64,000 nt of DNA from Metabacillus_B sp050107715 (GCF_050107715.1 NZ_JBNILN010000001.1:248001-312000), one strand, 5' to 3'; shown: positions 27,690-36,819, counted from the stretch's first letter. The notes: generated by a model from the letters alone, not told the origin. Numbers and translations are program-made.

Positions 27690-29172
27690 TTCGTTTCCAC
27701 CCTCTGGATCTTGATTCCTTCCAAAGATAAACGGGCTTCGCATCCTCAGGGCGTTCATTCATCATCCATACAGGGAAACGCAGAACCGTATCCTTAAAGA
27801 ACTTTGTGTTAAACGGGGCAAGCGGATATAAATACGGGCTGCCAAACGGCTGAAGCTTTACGAGGTGAACCAAGATGAGCATCATGGAGATGACAATTCC
27901 GAAAAAACCGAATAACGCGGACATCAGCATGATCGGAAACCCCAATATCCGGATGGTATTGCTCATTTCATTGGAAGGAATAACAAAGGAAGAGATGGCC
28001 GTTATAGCGACAACAATAATCATCGTGTTTGATACTAGATGGGCATCCACGACCGCAGTCCCAATGACCAAACCACCCACTACACCAATCGTTTGTGAAA
28101 TGGCATTCGGAAGCCGGATGGCCGCTTCCCTCAAAAGTTCAAGTGTGAGTTGCATAATCATCGCTTCCAGCACAGGCTGAAACGGCACAAATTCCAAAGA
28201 GTTTTTAATCGAGAAGACAATCTCTACCGGAATGACTTCATAATTAAAGGAAACGAGGGCTATGTAGAATGCCGGAAGAATCAGTGCAATAATGAAAGAG
28301 ATGACGCGGATCAGCCTGAAAAAAGAACCGAGCACCGTCCGCATATTATAATCCTCTGATGATTGGAAAAAAGAGAAAAAAGTGGCCGGGAGAATGAGAA
28401 CGGTTGGACTGCCTTCCATCAAAACCGCTATCCGGCCATCCATTAAGTTCGCTGCCGCCCGGTCCGGTCTTTCTGTATTCAAAATTTGCGGAAAAGGTGA
28501 AAACGGGCAGTCTTCTATAAACTCTTCAAAATAGCCTGGAGACTGCACTGAATCCACCTGCAGATAGCTCAGCCTTCGCTCTATTTCTTCCATAAGGGCA
28601 GGATTTGCAATTTTTCCCACGTAAACGAACGCTAGCTTTGAACGGCTAGTTCTCCCTACAGAATGGAATTTAACGGTGAGAGCCGGGCTTTTTATCCGTT
28701 CCCGGATAAAATGAATGTTCTTCATCACGTTTTCAGAGAAGCTTTGATGGGAGCCGCGGATTATTTTTTCATTATTCGGCTCCTGCCCGCTTTCCATATC
28801 TTTTTTGTAGACATTTAGCAAGCATAGTTCTTTTCTCCCGTCTGTAAAAAAAAGACAATCCCCCTCCAACATGGCTTGAACCGCTTGTTCAAGCTCATAA
28901 GTCTTTTTCAAAATGGTGACAGCGGCCAGGTCTTCAATTTTCCCCTCCGGAGTTTTCAATAAAGGCTTCAGGACATTGGTCTGGATCTGATCCCGGTCTG
29001 CAATCGAATCTATGTACATGATATAAGCAGGCTTCCCGTTAAAAATAAGCTGCTTCATTTTCAAATCATCTGCCTGAAAAAAGGCATCCTTTACATACTG
29101 GACTGTTTCCTCTGCTTTTCCAGAAGAAAGTAAGCGCTTTTGTCCTGAAAATCCGCTTCCGGAGTTATGCAT
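27682..29172 (-). CDS. Spore germination protein, GerA family (A subunit)
   Basis: The A subunit of the receptor, about 496 aa from the start at 29172, which has GAGGTGA upstream; the frame stays open to 29274 but that part overlaps the terminator of the desaturase gene. A soluble N-terminal domain is followed by membrane helices from about residue 290, with EVIPVEIVFSIKNSLEFVPF and LRLPNAISQTIG-like RLPNAISQTIGVVGGLVIG, hallmarks of GerA proteins and recently described ion-channel-forming subunits. Forespore (sigma-G) expression is expected; I could not find a convincing sigma-G promoter. Confidence 0.92.
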   Translation of the reverse strand: MHNSGSGFSGQKRLLSSGKAEETVQYVKDAFFQADDLKMKQLIFNGKPAYIMYIDSIADRDQIQTNVLKPLLKTPEGKIEDLAAVTILKKTYELEQAVQAMLEGDCLFFTDGRKELCLLNVYKKDMESGQEPNNEKIIRGSHQSFSENVMKNIHFIRERIKSPALTVKFHSVGRTSRSKLAFVYVGKIANPALMEEIERRLSYLQVDSVQSPGYFEEFIEDCPFSPFPQILNTERPDRAAANLMDGRIAVLMEGSPTVLILPATFFSFFQSSEDYNMRTVLGSFFRLIRVISFIIALILPAFYIALVSFNYEVIPVEIVFSIKNSLEFVPFQPVLEAMIMQLTLELLREAAIRLPNAISQTIGVVGGLVIGTAVVDAHLVSNTMIIVVAITAISSFVIPSNEMSNTIRILGFPIMLMSALFGFFGIVISMMLILVHLVKLQPFGSPYLYPLAPFNTKFFKDTVLRFPVWMMNERPEDAKPVYLWKESRSRGWKRNE

Positions 29173-29237
29173 CCGTCTCACCTCAATTACCCCTATCTTT
29201 CCACAGGCCGGGAAAAATATGCAGCAGAACAGCATAC

Positions 29238-29266
29238 AAAAAGCCTGCAGCTTAAACGCTGCAGGC
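29238..29266 (-). terminator. Terminator of desaturase gene
   Basis: GCCTGCAGC loop GCTGCAGGC followed by TTTTTG on the minus strand, between des and the ger operon. Confidence 0.85.
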
Positions 29267-29275
29267 CTGGACATG

Positions 29276-30292
29276 TTACATTTCCGTTTTTGGTTTGCGA
29301 AGGAGATGCTTAATATCCTTAAAACGTACGAACGTTTTGTTTTTTTGATCCCATAAATGGAACCGCAGGGATTTCAAACTGGATGCGAGCGTAATCGTTG
29401 TCGCCTTGTGAAGCGGCGGCGTGGATTGATGCGCCTTTTCCAGGTTATAGTTTGGAACCTTCGGACTTAAATGGTGAACATGGTGAAATCCAATGTTCCC
29501 TGTTACCCACTGCAGAACCTTCGGAAGCTTGTAGTAAGAGCTGCCGTCTACTGCAGCCTTTACATAATCCCATTCTTCCTCATTCTCATAATACGAATCT
29601 TCAAATTGATGCTGTACATAAAAAAGCCAAATACCAAGTGCTCCGGATACAAATACAATCGGAAGCTGAATAAGCAGGAAAGCCTGCCATCCAATCCACC
29701 AGCACATCAGTCCATAAGATCCGGCAATCAAAAAGTTAATTAAATACGTATTCAGGCGTTCTTTTTTTCTTGCCCCTTTACGGTTAAACCTATTGGAAAC
29801 AAGAAAAAGGTAAAATGGACCGAGTCCGAACATAACGAGCGGGTTGCGGTAAAGCTGGTAGCCCGCTTTCCTCCAAAATGAAGAGGCTACATATTCATCG
29901 ACTGTCAGAACCCAAATATCGCCGGTACCCCGCTTATTCAGATTACTGCTGGTCGCATGGTGGATGGAATGGGCTCTTTTCCATTTCTCATATGGGAACA
30001 GGGTTAAAACACCGCTGATAATTCCAAGAATGTCATTTCCTTTTCGGGTTTTCATGAAAGACTGATGGCAGCAATCATGGAAAATAATAAAGATCCGAAT
30101 CACAAAACCTGCAGCTAGAATGGACAGGGCTAATGTCAGCCAATAGGAAACCGCAAGAGACTGATAGGCTGCAAACCAAAGGAGAAAAAAGGGCGGAAAT
30201 GTATTGAATAGCTGTCGTACGCTTGATTTCACACTTGATTTTTCAAATGGGGCCATGTTCTTTTTAAGCATGAGCTGCTTTTGTTTAGACAT
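29276..30292 (-). CDS. des: Membrane fatty acid desaturase, Des type
   Basis: A 338-aa membrane-bound acyl-lipid desaturase. The three histidine boxes are HDCCHQ (about residue 74), HSIHH (about 110) and HVHH (about 275), separated by paired membrane helices. Segments such as HATSSNLNKRGTGDIWVLTV and GFHHVHHLSPKVPNY closely match B. subtilis Des, which makes delta-5 unsaturated lipids at low temperature. Unlike in B. subtilis, no desK-desR sensor pair follows, so cold regulation, if any, must come from elsewhere. Starts behind AGGAGGA. Confidence 0.93.
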   Translation of the reverse strand: MSKQKQLMLKKNMAPFEKSSVKSSVRQLFNTFPPFFLLWFAAYQSLAVSYWLTLALSILAAGFVIRIFIIFHDCCHQSFMKTRKGNDILGIISGVLTLFPYEKWKRAHSIHHATSSNLNKRGTGDIWVLTVDEYVASSFWRKAGYQLYRNPLVMFGLGPFYLFLVSNRFNRKGARKKERLNTYLINFLIAGSYGLMCWWIGWQAFLLIQLPIVFVSGALGIWLFYVQHQFEDSYYENEEEWDYVKAAVDGSSYYKLPKVLQWVTGNIGFHHVHHLSPKVPNYNLEKAHQSTPPLHKATTITLASSLKSLRFHLWDQKNKTFVRFKDIKHLLRKPKTEM

Positions 30293-30415
30293 ATCTTCCT
30301 CCTCAATATCTGAGTGTATAGCCTCTTCATCTTACTATGTTTACCGTAAGAAAACCAGGTGTAAAATTCCGAACATTCTTGTGAAAGGTGCTGCTTTAAG
30401 TCTTTCCTTTACATG

Positions 30416-31102
30416 TTAACACAATTTAACAAACGGAAAAAACTCCGTCTCCACAGCTTTTGAATATAGAATATGCAGGGTTTTCTGTTCGCTTCTCCCA
30501 AAATCCCATGTCATTGTATCGGATAAGATTTCACATGTTCCGTTCTGCAGGCTCCAAGGAGCATGCTTCAAGTCCCCGCGGTATATTTTCCTGTTTTTCA
30601 CTGTATAAAGGCAATATCTCTCCGTGAGCCAGAGGTCCAGGGGTTCAGGCTGAGTCTTAACCGGTCCTGGCCGATAGGTTAGTCTTAACTGTGCAGGCGG
30701 CTCTCCCTTATGAATCCTCCTGGAGGAAAAGCTGATCTCATTTGGCTGAAATTCCGCCTTCATCTGAGAATGAAAATAGGGCAGATGAAAAAAAGTTCTG
30801 GCAATCCATACGCCTATGGGATGACTGGCATCAAGGCTGAAAAAATAAATCCCGGGCTTTCCGTTATAGGTGACATATGTACGAACATTCAGTTCCAGCA
30901 GACTGGAAAGGAGAGGAACCTCCGGCAAGCCTCTGAATCGGATTTTCTCCATTTTAAAGGGAACAAGGCCAATCCAGGCGCTTCCTTCATATGTATCTGC
31001 CTTCAATGGGTCCGGGAGCAGGGCTTGCAGCCATTCAGCGCTCACGGGCCAGTGTACAAACAGCAAATTGCTCCAAGTCTGCTTCATGGTCCAATTGCTC
31101 AT
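30416..31102 (-). CDS. DUF2071 (YqjF-like) protein
   Basis: A 228-aa soluble protein of the DUF2071/YqjF family: LLFVHWPVSAEWLQALLP at the N-terminus, GSAWIGLVPFKM in the middle and FFSLDASHPIGVW further on. The start at 31102 follows GAGGGGG; an in-frame GTG five codons earlier is less likely. The biochemical role of the family is unknown. It is a single gene. Confidence 0.8.
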   Translation of the reverse strand: MSNWTMKQTWSNLLFVHWPVSAEWLQALLPDPLKADTYEGSAWIGLVPFKMEKIRFRGLPEVPLLSSLLELNVRTYVTYNGKPGIYFFSLDASHPIGVWIARTFFHLPYFHSQMKAEFQPNEISFSSRRIHKGEPPAQLRLTYRPGPVKTQPEPLDLWLTERYCLYTVKNRKIYRGDLKHAPWSLQNGTCEILSDTMTWDFGRSEQKTLHILYSKAVETEFFPFVKLC

Positions 31103-31117
31103 GTGATTCCCCCTCAC

Positions 31118-31446
31118 CCTCTCAGTATATGCGGCCTTACAGACAGGCAGAAAGGTGAAATGCTTTTTGGATGCTCTTAATGTAGCCTTATTACGGAATG
31201 TTCATGCAGCGGTTTGTTTTTTAGGCTTTGTTAAAGCATGGGGATTGCGTGACACTCCGGGCTGCAAGCAGCGGGACATGGGGAGCGCCGGATCACTGCC
31301 GGCTAAAGGATGCCTCTAAAGTCAGGTTTATAGGATTACATCCTCCTGAATAAATTCGCACCATGACGCATGATAAACGAGCTGTCATTATGGTCAGGGC
31401 AGCTTTATCTTAAAGAGCTTGCATGAAATGGACTCTTCCCCAACAG
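31118..31446. other. Intergenic region without recognised gene
   Basis: No convincing ORF. It holds GC-rich imperfect inverted segments around 31250-31320 (beginning GGGGATTGCGTGACACTCC) that resemble decayed copies of dispersed Bacillus repeats, but the match is by eye only. Confidence 0.3.
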
Positions 31447-31478
31447 GAAAAAGTGCTCAGAGCTCTGAGCACTTTTAT
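31447..31478. terminator. Terminator of nucleoside transporter gene
   Basis: AAAAAGTGCTCAGAGC / GCTCTGAGCACTTTT palindrome; serves the minus-strand gene. Confidence 0.8.
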
Positions 31479-31528
31479 CGAAGCTTTACGGGTGGAACGG
31501 GGCCTTGACCACTCTGTCTGTCCGCTAA

Positions 31529-32722
31529 TTACCAGACAAACAGACCGACAACCATCGCACTGAGCAAAGAAACAGCCATTCCGCTCACTAGGAGCTTCCA
31601 GACATTTTTCCCGATCATCGAAGACTTTTCTTCACCGAGAACTGAATTGAATGTACCATAGATCATGCCTACGGTGCTGAAGTTTGCAAATGACGTAAGG
31701 AACGTAGTGGCCACCGCAACTGTGTGAGGGCTTAGCGTATCAAGGTTATTTTTCAAATCAAGCATCGCAACAAATTCGTTCGTTGCCATTTTAATCCCCA
31801 TCAGCTGTGCAACATACATCGTATCCTCGCCGGATAGGCCAAGTAAGAAGGCAAACGGACTGAATAGGATCGAGAATATTTTCTGTATGGTCAAGCCATC
31901 AACGAAAAACCCAAGAATTCCATTAAGGATGGCTGTTAAGGCGACATAGCCGATCACCATCGCAAGGATGACGATAACCATGTTCATTCCAACCATCATG
32001 CTGTTGGAAATAGTAGAAAAGAAGTCCTTCTTTTCACTCTTCGGAGGGACGTATACAATGTCATCCTCCTTCGGCACTTCAACAGGATTCAGCATGCTTG
32101 CAAGAAGCAAGGCATTCAGGCAGTTTAGCGGAATCGCACTGAACACATACTCCGCAGGAACCATGGTCAGATAAGCTCCTATAATCGAACCGCTGATGCT
32201 GCTCATACTCATGATTCCAAAGGTCAGCAGCCGGTTATCCTTCAGCACCACCAGCTGCTGGCGGATCACGGCCAGTGCCTCTGTATTACCGAGAAACATC
32301 ATTTGAATGGAGAAAAAGCTTTCCAGCTTAGGGAGACGGGACAGCTTGGAAATGACCCAGCCTACTTTATCAATAATCCAAGTTAAAATGCCAAAATAGG
32401 ATAAAATATCAAAAAAAGTAACGATCACAATAATCGGCAGCAGCGCACTGAAAAAGAAGTCCACCTGTTCATTGGCCATAACCGACGGAAAAACGAAGGA
32501 TATTCCTTCGTTTGCGCACTCGATGAGCCAATTAAAGAACGATGCGAAGGTTTGGATCGCCTGTCCTCCTGTTTTTGTACCGAGCATAAACCACGTAATC
32601 AGCAGTTCTGCAGCCAGCAAAACGCCAATGGGCTTCCACTTAATCTGTTTCCTGTTCGGAGACAAAGCAAAAATCAGCCCAATGACAAGAAAAATCCCCA
32701 ACATATTAATCAAAAAATACAT
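31529..32722 (-). CDS. nupG: Concentrative nucleoside transporter, probably purine-specific (NupG type)
   Basis: A 397-aa CNT-family symporter with about ten helices. GNTEALAVIRQQL and LMGIKMATNEFVAMLDL are family motifs that form the nucleoside and cation site. B. subtilis NupG (YxjA) has the same length and is preceded by a guanine riboswitch; a guanine-class aptamer also lies upstream of this gene (32872-32942), so guanosine/inosine import is the best guess over the pyrimidine carrier NupC. Transcription unit of one gene with its own terminator. Confidence 0.88.
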   Translation of the reverse strand: MYFLINMLGIFLVIGLIFALSPNRKQIKWKPIGVLLAAELLITWFMLGTKTGGQAIQTFASFFNWLIECANEGISFVFPSVMANEQVDFFFSALLPIIVIVTFFDILSYFGILTWIIDKVGWVISKLSRLPKLESFFSIQMMFLGNTEALAVIRQQLVVLKDNRLLTFGIMSMSSISGSIIGAYLTMVPAEYVFSAIPLNCLNALLLASMLNPVEVPKEDDIVYVPPKSEKKDFFSTISNSMMVGMNMVIVILAMVIGYVALTAILNGILGFFVDGLTIQKIFSILFSPFAFLLGLSGEDTMYVAQLMGIKMATNEFVAMLDLKNNLDTLSPHTVAVATTFLTSFANFSTVGMIYGTFNSVLGEEKSSMIGKNVWKLLVSGMAVSLLSAMVVGLFVW

Positions 32723-32871
32723 GCTCTCAACTCCCGGATGTCATTACCCAACAAAAAAAGCCCTAATTTTCACCCTCAGCCAGTTGGACCGAAAGCATGA
32801 AAACAGAGCCCGCATGCCGGGGTCTTGGCTAAAAAACCAGACTGAACCGCACATCTCTTCTATTCATACTT

Positions 32872-32942
32872 CCTTGTAGTCCGGCATTTGCGGCTGCCAG
32901 GTAGAGACTATCAGACCGAATCTTAACTGATATTATACAAGG
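32872..32942 (-). promoter_or_regulatory. Guanine-class purine riboswitch
   Basis: On the minus strand P1 is closed by CCTTGTA and TACAAGG. The core has TATAATATC in J1/2, CTCTACC in J2/3 and GGACTACAAGG in J3/1; these are the conserved purine-aptamer positions. The J3/1 base that selects ligand is C (GACTA), which predicts guanine or hypoxanthine rather than adenine. Long pairing between GCCAAGACC and GGTCCAACTGGC downstream may be part of the expression platform, which I could not resolve. The controlled gene is the nucleoside transporter. Confidence 0.92.
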
Positions 32943-33138
32943 ATATAAAATTAGGATAATTGAGTACTGCTTATTGTAAAACAGGCAAAAGTAATAGGCA
33001 ACCTGAAGGATAAATGTTTTAATGTTGGGAGTTTTCTTATTTTAATAGAGTATGGTTTAATGAGCCCATCCCTATGTTTACTTCTTCACATACAGGGAAT
33101 CTTACGGTCAGATACAATATATAGGAGGTTTTTATAAA

Positions 33139-33963
33139 ATGGGCAGATTAGAGAATAAAACGGCAGTGATTACAGGAGCAGCCACGGGCATCGGCCAGGC
33201 AACAGCTGAAATTTTTGCCCGGGAAGGCGCACATGTGATCTGTGCCGACATCAATGAGGAGCAGATGAAGAAAACCGTTGAACGGATCAAGGGAAATGGC
33301 GGACAGGCTGAGGCCTGGCACCTGGATGTGTCCAGCGAAAAAAACGTGATCGAATTCTCAGAAAAAGTAAAAGAAAAGCACGGTGTGATACATATTCTGT
33401 TTAACAATGCAGGTGTGGACCAGCAGGGTGGAAAAGTACATGAATATCCTGTCGACCTCTTTGACAAAATTATCGCTGTTGACTTGCGCGGGACTTTTCT
33501 CACAAGCAAGTATCTGATCCCGCTCATGCTCGAACATGGGGGTTCCATCATCAACACCTCCTCCATGTCCGGCCGCGCAGCCGACCTGGACCGCTCCGGC
33601 TACAACGCCGCAAAAGGCGGCATTACCAACTTCACCCGCGCGATGGCAATCGACTATGCCCGCGACGGAATCAGAGTCAATTCCCTTTCCCCGGGGACGA
33701 TCGAAACACCGCTAATCGATGAACTGGTGGGAAGCAAACAGGAAAACATGGGTGAACAATTCCGGGAAGCCAACAAGTGGATCACACCACTCGGACGCCT
33801 CGGCCGTCCCGAGGAAATGGCGACAGTCGCTTTATTCCTCGCCTCCGACGACAGCTCCTACGTAACCGGCGAAGACATCACAGCAGATGGCGGCATCATG
33901 GCCTACACATGGCCGGGCAAAATGCTTATTGAACAGGAGAAGTGGAAAAAGGGGACGGAATAA
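33139..33963 (+). CDS. SDR-family NAD(P)-dependent oxidoreductase (YxbG-like)
   Basis: A 274-aa reductase with TGAATGIGQATA at the N-terminus, LFNNAGVDQQGG, catalytic Ser in NTSSMSGRAADL and YNAAKGG (YxxxK), and SPGTIETPL. It closely resembles B. subtilis YxbG as I remember it. The natural substrate is not known; related enzymes act on sugars or 3-oxoacyl compounds. A GGAGG site precedes the ATG, and duplicated terminators follow. Confidence 0.88.
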   Translation: MGRLENKTAVITGAATGIGQATAEIFAREGAHVICADINEEQMKKTVERIKGNGGQAEAWHLDVSSEKNVIEFSEKVKEKHGVIHILFNNAGVDQQGGKVHEYPVDLFDKIIAVDLRGTFLTSKYLIPLMLEHGGSIINTSSMSGRAADLDRSGYNAAKGGITNFTRAMAIDYARDGIRVNSLSPGTIETPLIDELVGSKQENMGEQFREANKWITPLGRLGRPEEMATVALFLASDDSSYVTGEDITADGGIMAYTWPGKMLIEQEKWKKGTE

Positions 33964-34100
33964 TTTGAATGATGAACAGTAAAAGCTGGTTGCGAAGGCA
34001 GCTTTGTTCAGGTACTGTTTGAAACTTATGCAATGAAGAATGACTTTAGTGAAAACTTATGGCGAGTGAAGGCGGCAAGACGGGAAAGTACGGAATAACA

Positions 34101-34372
34101 GATGGACTTAATGGTTCGAGAAAGCACCTTATGATGGGGTGCTTTTTTCCTGGAGCTCGAGTTCATATACTCGCCCCTTGTTTTGGCCGGAGGATTTTAG
34201 GTTGAGGGATTGGAGGAGTTTAGTAGCGGAGGATGGACTTAATGGTTCGAGAAAGCACCTTATGATGGGGTGCTTTTTTCCTGGAGCTCGAGTTCATATA
34301 CTCGCCCCTTGTTTTGACCGGAGGATTTTAGGTTGAGGGATTGGAGGAGTTTAGTAGCGGAGGATGGACTTA
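34101..34372. repeat. 131-bp tandem duplication with partial third copy
   Basis: Two near-identical 131-bp units (34101-34231 and 34232-34362) plus ten bases of a third. Only one difference was seen (GGCCGG against GACCGG). Each unit carries a hairpin terminator, and the second unit contains the last 34 or so codons of the NERD gene, so the 3' end of that gene was duplicated downstream of it. Confidence 0.95.
34120..34148 (+). terminator. Terminator after YxbG-like gene (also duplicated at 34251-34279)
   Basis: AAAGCACC loop GGGGTGCTTTTTT on the plus strand. The second copy overlaps the stop codon of the NERD gene on the other strand. Confidence 0.8.
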
Positions 34373-35249
34373 CAAGGCTTAAATATTCTCTGATTTTCTT
34401 GTTCGTGATTGTTGAGCCTATTAATAACCGATAGTCATTCAATGCCTCCAAATGAGCCCATTTATTCTTCTTTTGGCACCCGCTGCAAAGCCAGCCCCCT
34501 TTGTACCTTTCAAACCGACCGCTGCAATCAGGACAGAGAACTCCTTTTACTAATTCAGAATGCAGAATTCCGTATTTATTTGTTATTTGGACATCTATTT
34601 CCTCATTTGCCCTATTTAAGCTCCTTGCCATCTTCTCAAGTTCCTTTTCGGTCAAGAATACTTTTTTATATTGTGCTTCCAATAATTTTAGTTCAAAAGG
34701 GAGCATCTGTGCGTGTATGACTTTCTTAGCTAACGCAGCACTATGGGCAGAAGGGGTTTCGATAATGGTTTGAGGGTTGCTTATTACAATCAGTGTGTGG
34801 ATGGGAAGAGCGGGGAAGTGGTTTTTCCTGAGCCATTCAGAGAACTGGAATTCTAAACGCCGCGACTGAAGAACAGGATCTGCAAACGCGGTTTCCTGAC
34901 CGTCCTTTCTCCTTATCAGCTGATTGAACTTTGGATCAAAATAGATTGTACCAGCTATGTTTTTCACTTCAATGATCACAGCAGCTTTAGGGGATATTAT
35001 CAGCGTATCCATCTGAAAGTGTGTCAAAGCATGCGGCAGCCTTAAATCCGTCAGGATCACCCGATTCGGATGATCGATCAATGAAAGCTGATAGTCTGCC
35101 GCCAGTTCACCTTTGAAACCAGCCATCCTTTTAGTTAGTTCTTCGGTAATTTGAGGAACTTTGGGATGGCTGGGAGGTAACCTTCTGAGCAAAGCCTGCA
35201 GTTTGAGGATATAGAGAGGGGTTTTTCGTGGTTTAGCGATCATTTTCAT
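34260..35249 (-). CDS. NERD-domain protein with C-terminal zinc ribbon
   Basis: A 329-aa protein. The NERD (nuclease-related) domain spans about residues 45-165, with VIIEVKNIAGTIYF and DGQETAFADPVLQ matching the restriction-endonuclease-like E-x-K core. A zinc ribbon CPDC ... CSGC lies near residue 245. Such proteins are predicted nucleases, but activity is unproven. Its 3' end lies in a 131-bp tandem duplication, and the terminal residues overlap a plus-strand terminator. Confidence 0.85.
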   Translation of the reverse strand: MKMIAKPRKTPLYILKLQALLRRLPPSHPKVPQITEELTKRMAGFKGELAADYQLSLIDHPNRVILTDLRLPHALTHFQMDTLIISPKAAVIIEVKNIAGTIYFDPKFNQLIRRKDGQETAFADPVLQSRRLEFQFSEWLRKNHFPALPIHTLIVISNPQTIIETPSAHSAALAKKVIHAQMLPFELKLLEAQYKKVFLTEKELEKMARSLNRANEEIDVQITNKYGILHSELVKGVLCPDCSGRFERYKGGWLCSGCQKKNKWAHLEALNDYRLLIGSTITNKKIREYLSLVSPSSATKLLQSLNLKSSGQNKGRVYELELQEKSTPS

Positions 35250-35327
35250 GCTCCTTTCTTCTTATTAAGGAGTATTCTTCAAAAAACGTGGTCTTCCTTC
35301 TACGGATTTACCCATGAATTTTGTGAT

Positions 35328-35452
35328 ATCGACCGAAATTCCCATAAATCGACCGAAATGGAATTTTATCGGTCATTATTTTATTTTTTCGACCGAAATA
35401 ATTTTTTATCGGCTATTATTTTGATATATCGACTTTTCGACAAATACCGACT
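35328..35452. repeat. Degenerate 20-bp periodic ATCGACCGAAAT repeats
   Basis: About six imperfect units of 20-22 bp beginning ATCGACCGAAAT or ATCGGC/ATCGGT, in the gap between NERD and the YebC-family gene. A second array with the same core lies at 58854-58962. Confidence 0.6.
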
Positions 35453-35556
35453 AATGCTGCTTCCTATCTATCCGAAAATGGTTTCGGTTAAAGTAGAATC
35501 GGAACACTTGGAAAGACCCCCTGGAAAAGATTTTGACCACTGCTTCGATTCTGACA

Positions 35557-35667
35557 ATGATTGCATCGGAAGAAACTGAAAAGGCAACACGCGTTCCAAA
35601 AGGCATTCCAGAATCTCCAGAACAAATCCGCTTATTTGAGGCATCCCGGTACAAGAAACACTCGTAA
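35557..35667 (+). pseudogene. Possible gene remnant or small ORF
   Basis: A 36-residue frame, MIASEETEKATRVPKGIPES continuing to a stop after SRYKKHS. The residue composition looks protein-like, and the same frame continues upstream without a start to about 35497. No ribosome binding site precedes the ATG, so this may be the end of a decayed gene. The rest of the gap 35250-35775 has repeats only. Confidence 0.25.
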
Positions 35668-35775
35668 CCACCCGCCAAATTACGGTATAATAAAAGGCAA
35701 TGGATCTTCCATTGCCTTCCTTATTCTTACCAAAAACCTATTATAGATTTTATTACCGAAAGAGAGTGAACGTAT

Positions 35776-36495
35776 ATGGGCCGTAAGTGGAACAATATTA
35801 AGGAGAAGAAAGCGGCAAAGGACAAGAACACGAGCCGCATTTATGCCAAGTTTGGCCGTGAAATCTATGTGGTTGCCAAACAGGGAGAACCTGACCCGGA
35901 GTTGAACCAGTCTCTGAAGTTCGTTCTTGAGCGAGCGAAAACATACAATGTGCCGAAACATATCATTGACCGCGCCATTGAAAAAGCAAAAGGCGGATCT
36001 GAGGAAAACTACGATTCCCTGCGTTATGAAGGGTTTGGTCCTAACGGTTCAATGGTGATTGTTGATGCTCTCACAAACAATGTAAACCGCACAGCCTCCG
36101 AGGTGCGCGCAGCGTTCGGGAAAAACGGCGGAAACATGGGAGTCAGCGGTTCTGTCGCATACATGTTTGATGCAACAGCTGTCATTGGAGTGGAAGGAAA
36201 GTCATCGGACGACGTTCTGGAGCTATTGATGGAGGCTGATGTGGATGCCCGTGATATCATCGAAGAAGAAGATTCAGTGATAGTTTATGCGGATCCCGAT
36301 CAATTCCATGCCATGCAGGAAGCCTTCAAAGGTGCCGGCATTACCGAATTCACCGTGGCCGAGCTGTCCATGCTTGCCCAAAATGATGTAGAGCTTCCAG
36401 AGGATGCACTGGCTCAATTTGAAAAAATGATAGATGCCCTAGAGGATTTAGAGGATGTTCAGCAGGTTTATCATAACGTGGATTCAGGTGAATAA
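35776..36495 (+). CDS. YebC/PmpR-family protein (YeeI-like)
   Basis: A 239-aa cytosolic three-domain protein. The N-terminus GRKWNNIKEKKAAKDKNTS and the segment RYEGFGPNGSMVIVDALTNN followed by NRTASEVRAAFGKNGG are conserved in the family. YebC proteins were described as DNA-binding regulators and more recently as ribosome-associated factors that help translate polyproline stretches. The opening (GRKW rather than AGHSKW) points to the B. subtilis YeeI paralogue. Single gene with terminator. Confidence 0.9.
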   Translation: MGRKWNNIKEKKAAKDKNTSRIYAKFGREIYVVAKQGEPDPELNQSLKFVLERAKTYNVPKHIIDRAIEKAKGGSEENYDSLRYEGFGPNGSMVIVDALTNNVNRTASEVRAAFGKNGGNMGVSGSVAYMFDATAVIGVEGKSSDDVLELLMEADVDARDIIEEEDSVIVYADPDQFHAMQEAFKGAGITEFTVAELSMLAQNDVELPEDALAQFEKMIDALEDLEDVQQVYHNVDSGE

Positions 36496-36498
36496 TGG

Positions 36499-36531
36499 GA
36501 AAAGCAGACCATCTCAGGTCTGCTTTTTTTA
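36499..36531 (+). terminator. Terminator after yebC-family gene
   Basis: AAGCAGACC loop GGTCTGCTTTTTTT. Confidence 0.88.
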
Positions 36532-36555
36532 TTTGGCGGTTGCAAGGCCTTCACG

Positions 36556-36819
36556 CTAAGCTCTCCATGAAGTTTTCAGTGAAGCGTAGCTGCCGATTGC
36601 CGCACTTCCATAAAAAAAACCCATAATCAAGCCGGCAGCTAAATCATGCCGGTGGCTAACAAAAATGGAGATGACAAGCCCGGTTACCGTAGCCAGCGAC
36701 GGGATATAAGGCCTTGGTATAGGAGAGAAAATCTTCAGAAACTGAGTAATAATCAAGACAGCAGGGACTGCCAGGATAGCATCCCAGCAATTCGTATGAA
36801 TGAGGGGGAATTGTGTCAA
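36556..36819 (-). CDS. Small holin-like membrane protein of unknown function
   Basis: An 87-aa hydrophobic protein with about three membrane helices (WDAILAVPAVLIITQFLKIF, PSLATVTGLVISIFVSH, AAGLIMGFFYGSAAIG). Start chosen as TTG at 36819, ten bases after AAGGAG; the frame is open to 36987 but that part overlaps the terminator of the upstream PBP gene. Topology is holin-like, without a recognised family or adjacent endolysin. Confidence in the exact start is moderate. Confidence 0.55.
   Translation of the reverse strand: MTQFPLIHTNCWDAILAVPAVLIITQFLKIFSPIPRPYIPSLATVTGLVISIFVSHRHDLAAGLIMGFFYGSAAIGSYASLKTSWRA

Noticed and set aside
29172..29237. Sigma-G promoter for the ger operon
   Set aside because: GCATA with a 17-base spacer precedes AAAGATA, which matches the -10 consensus at too few positions.
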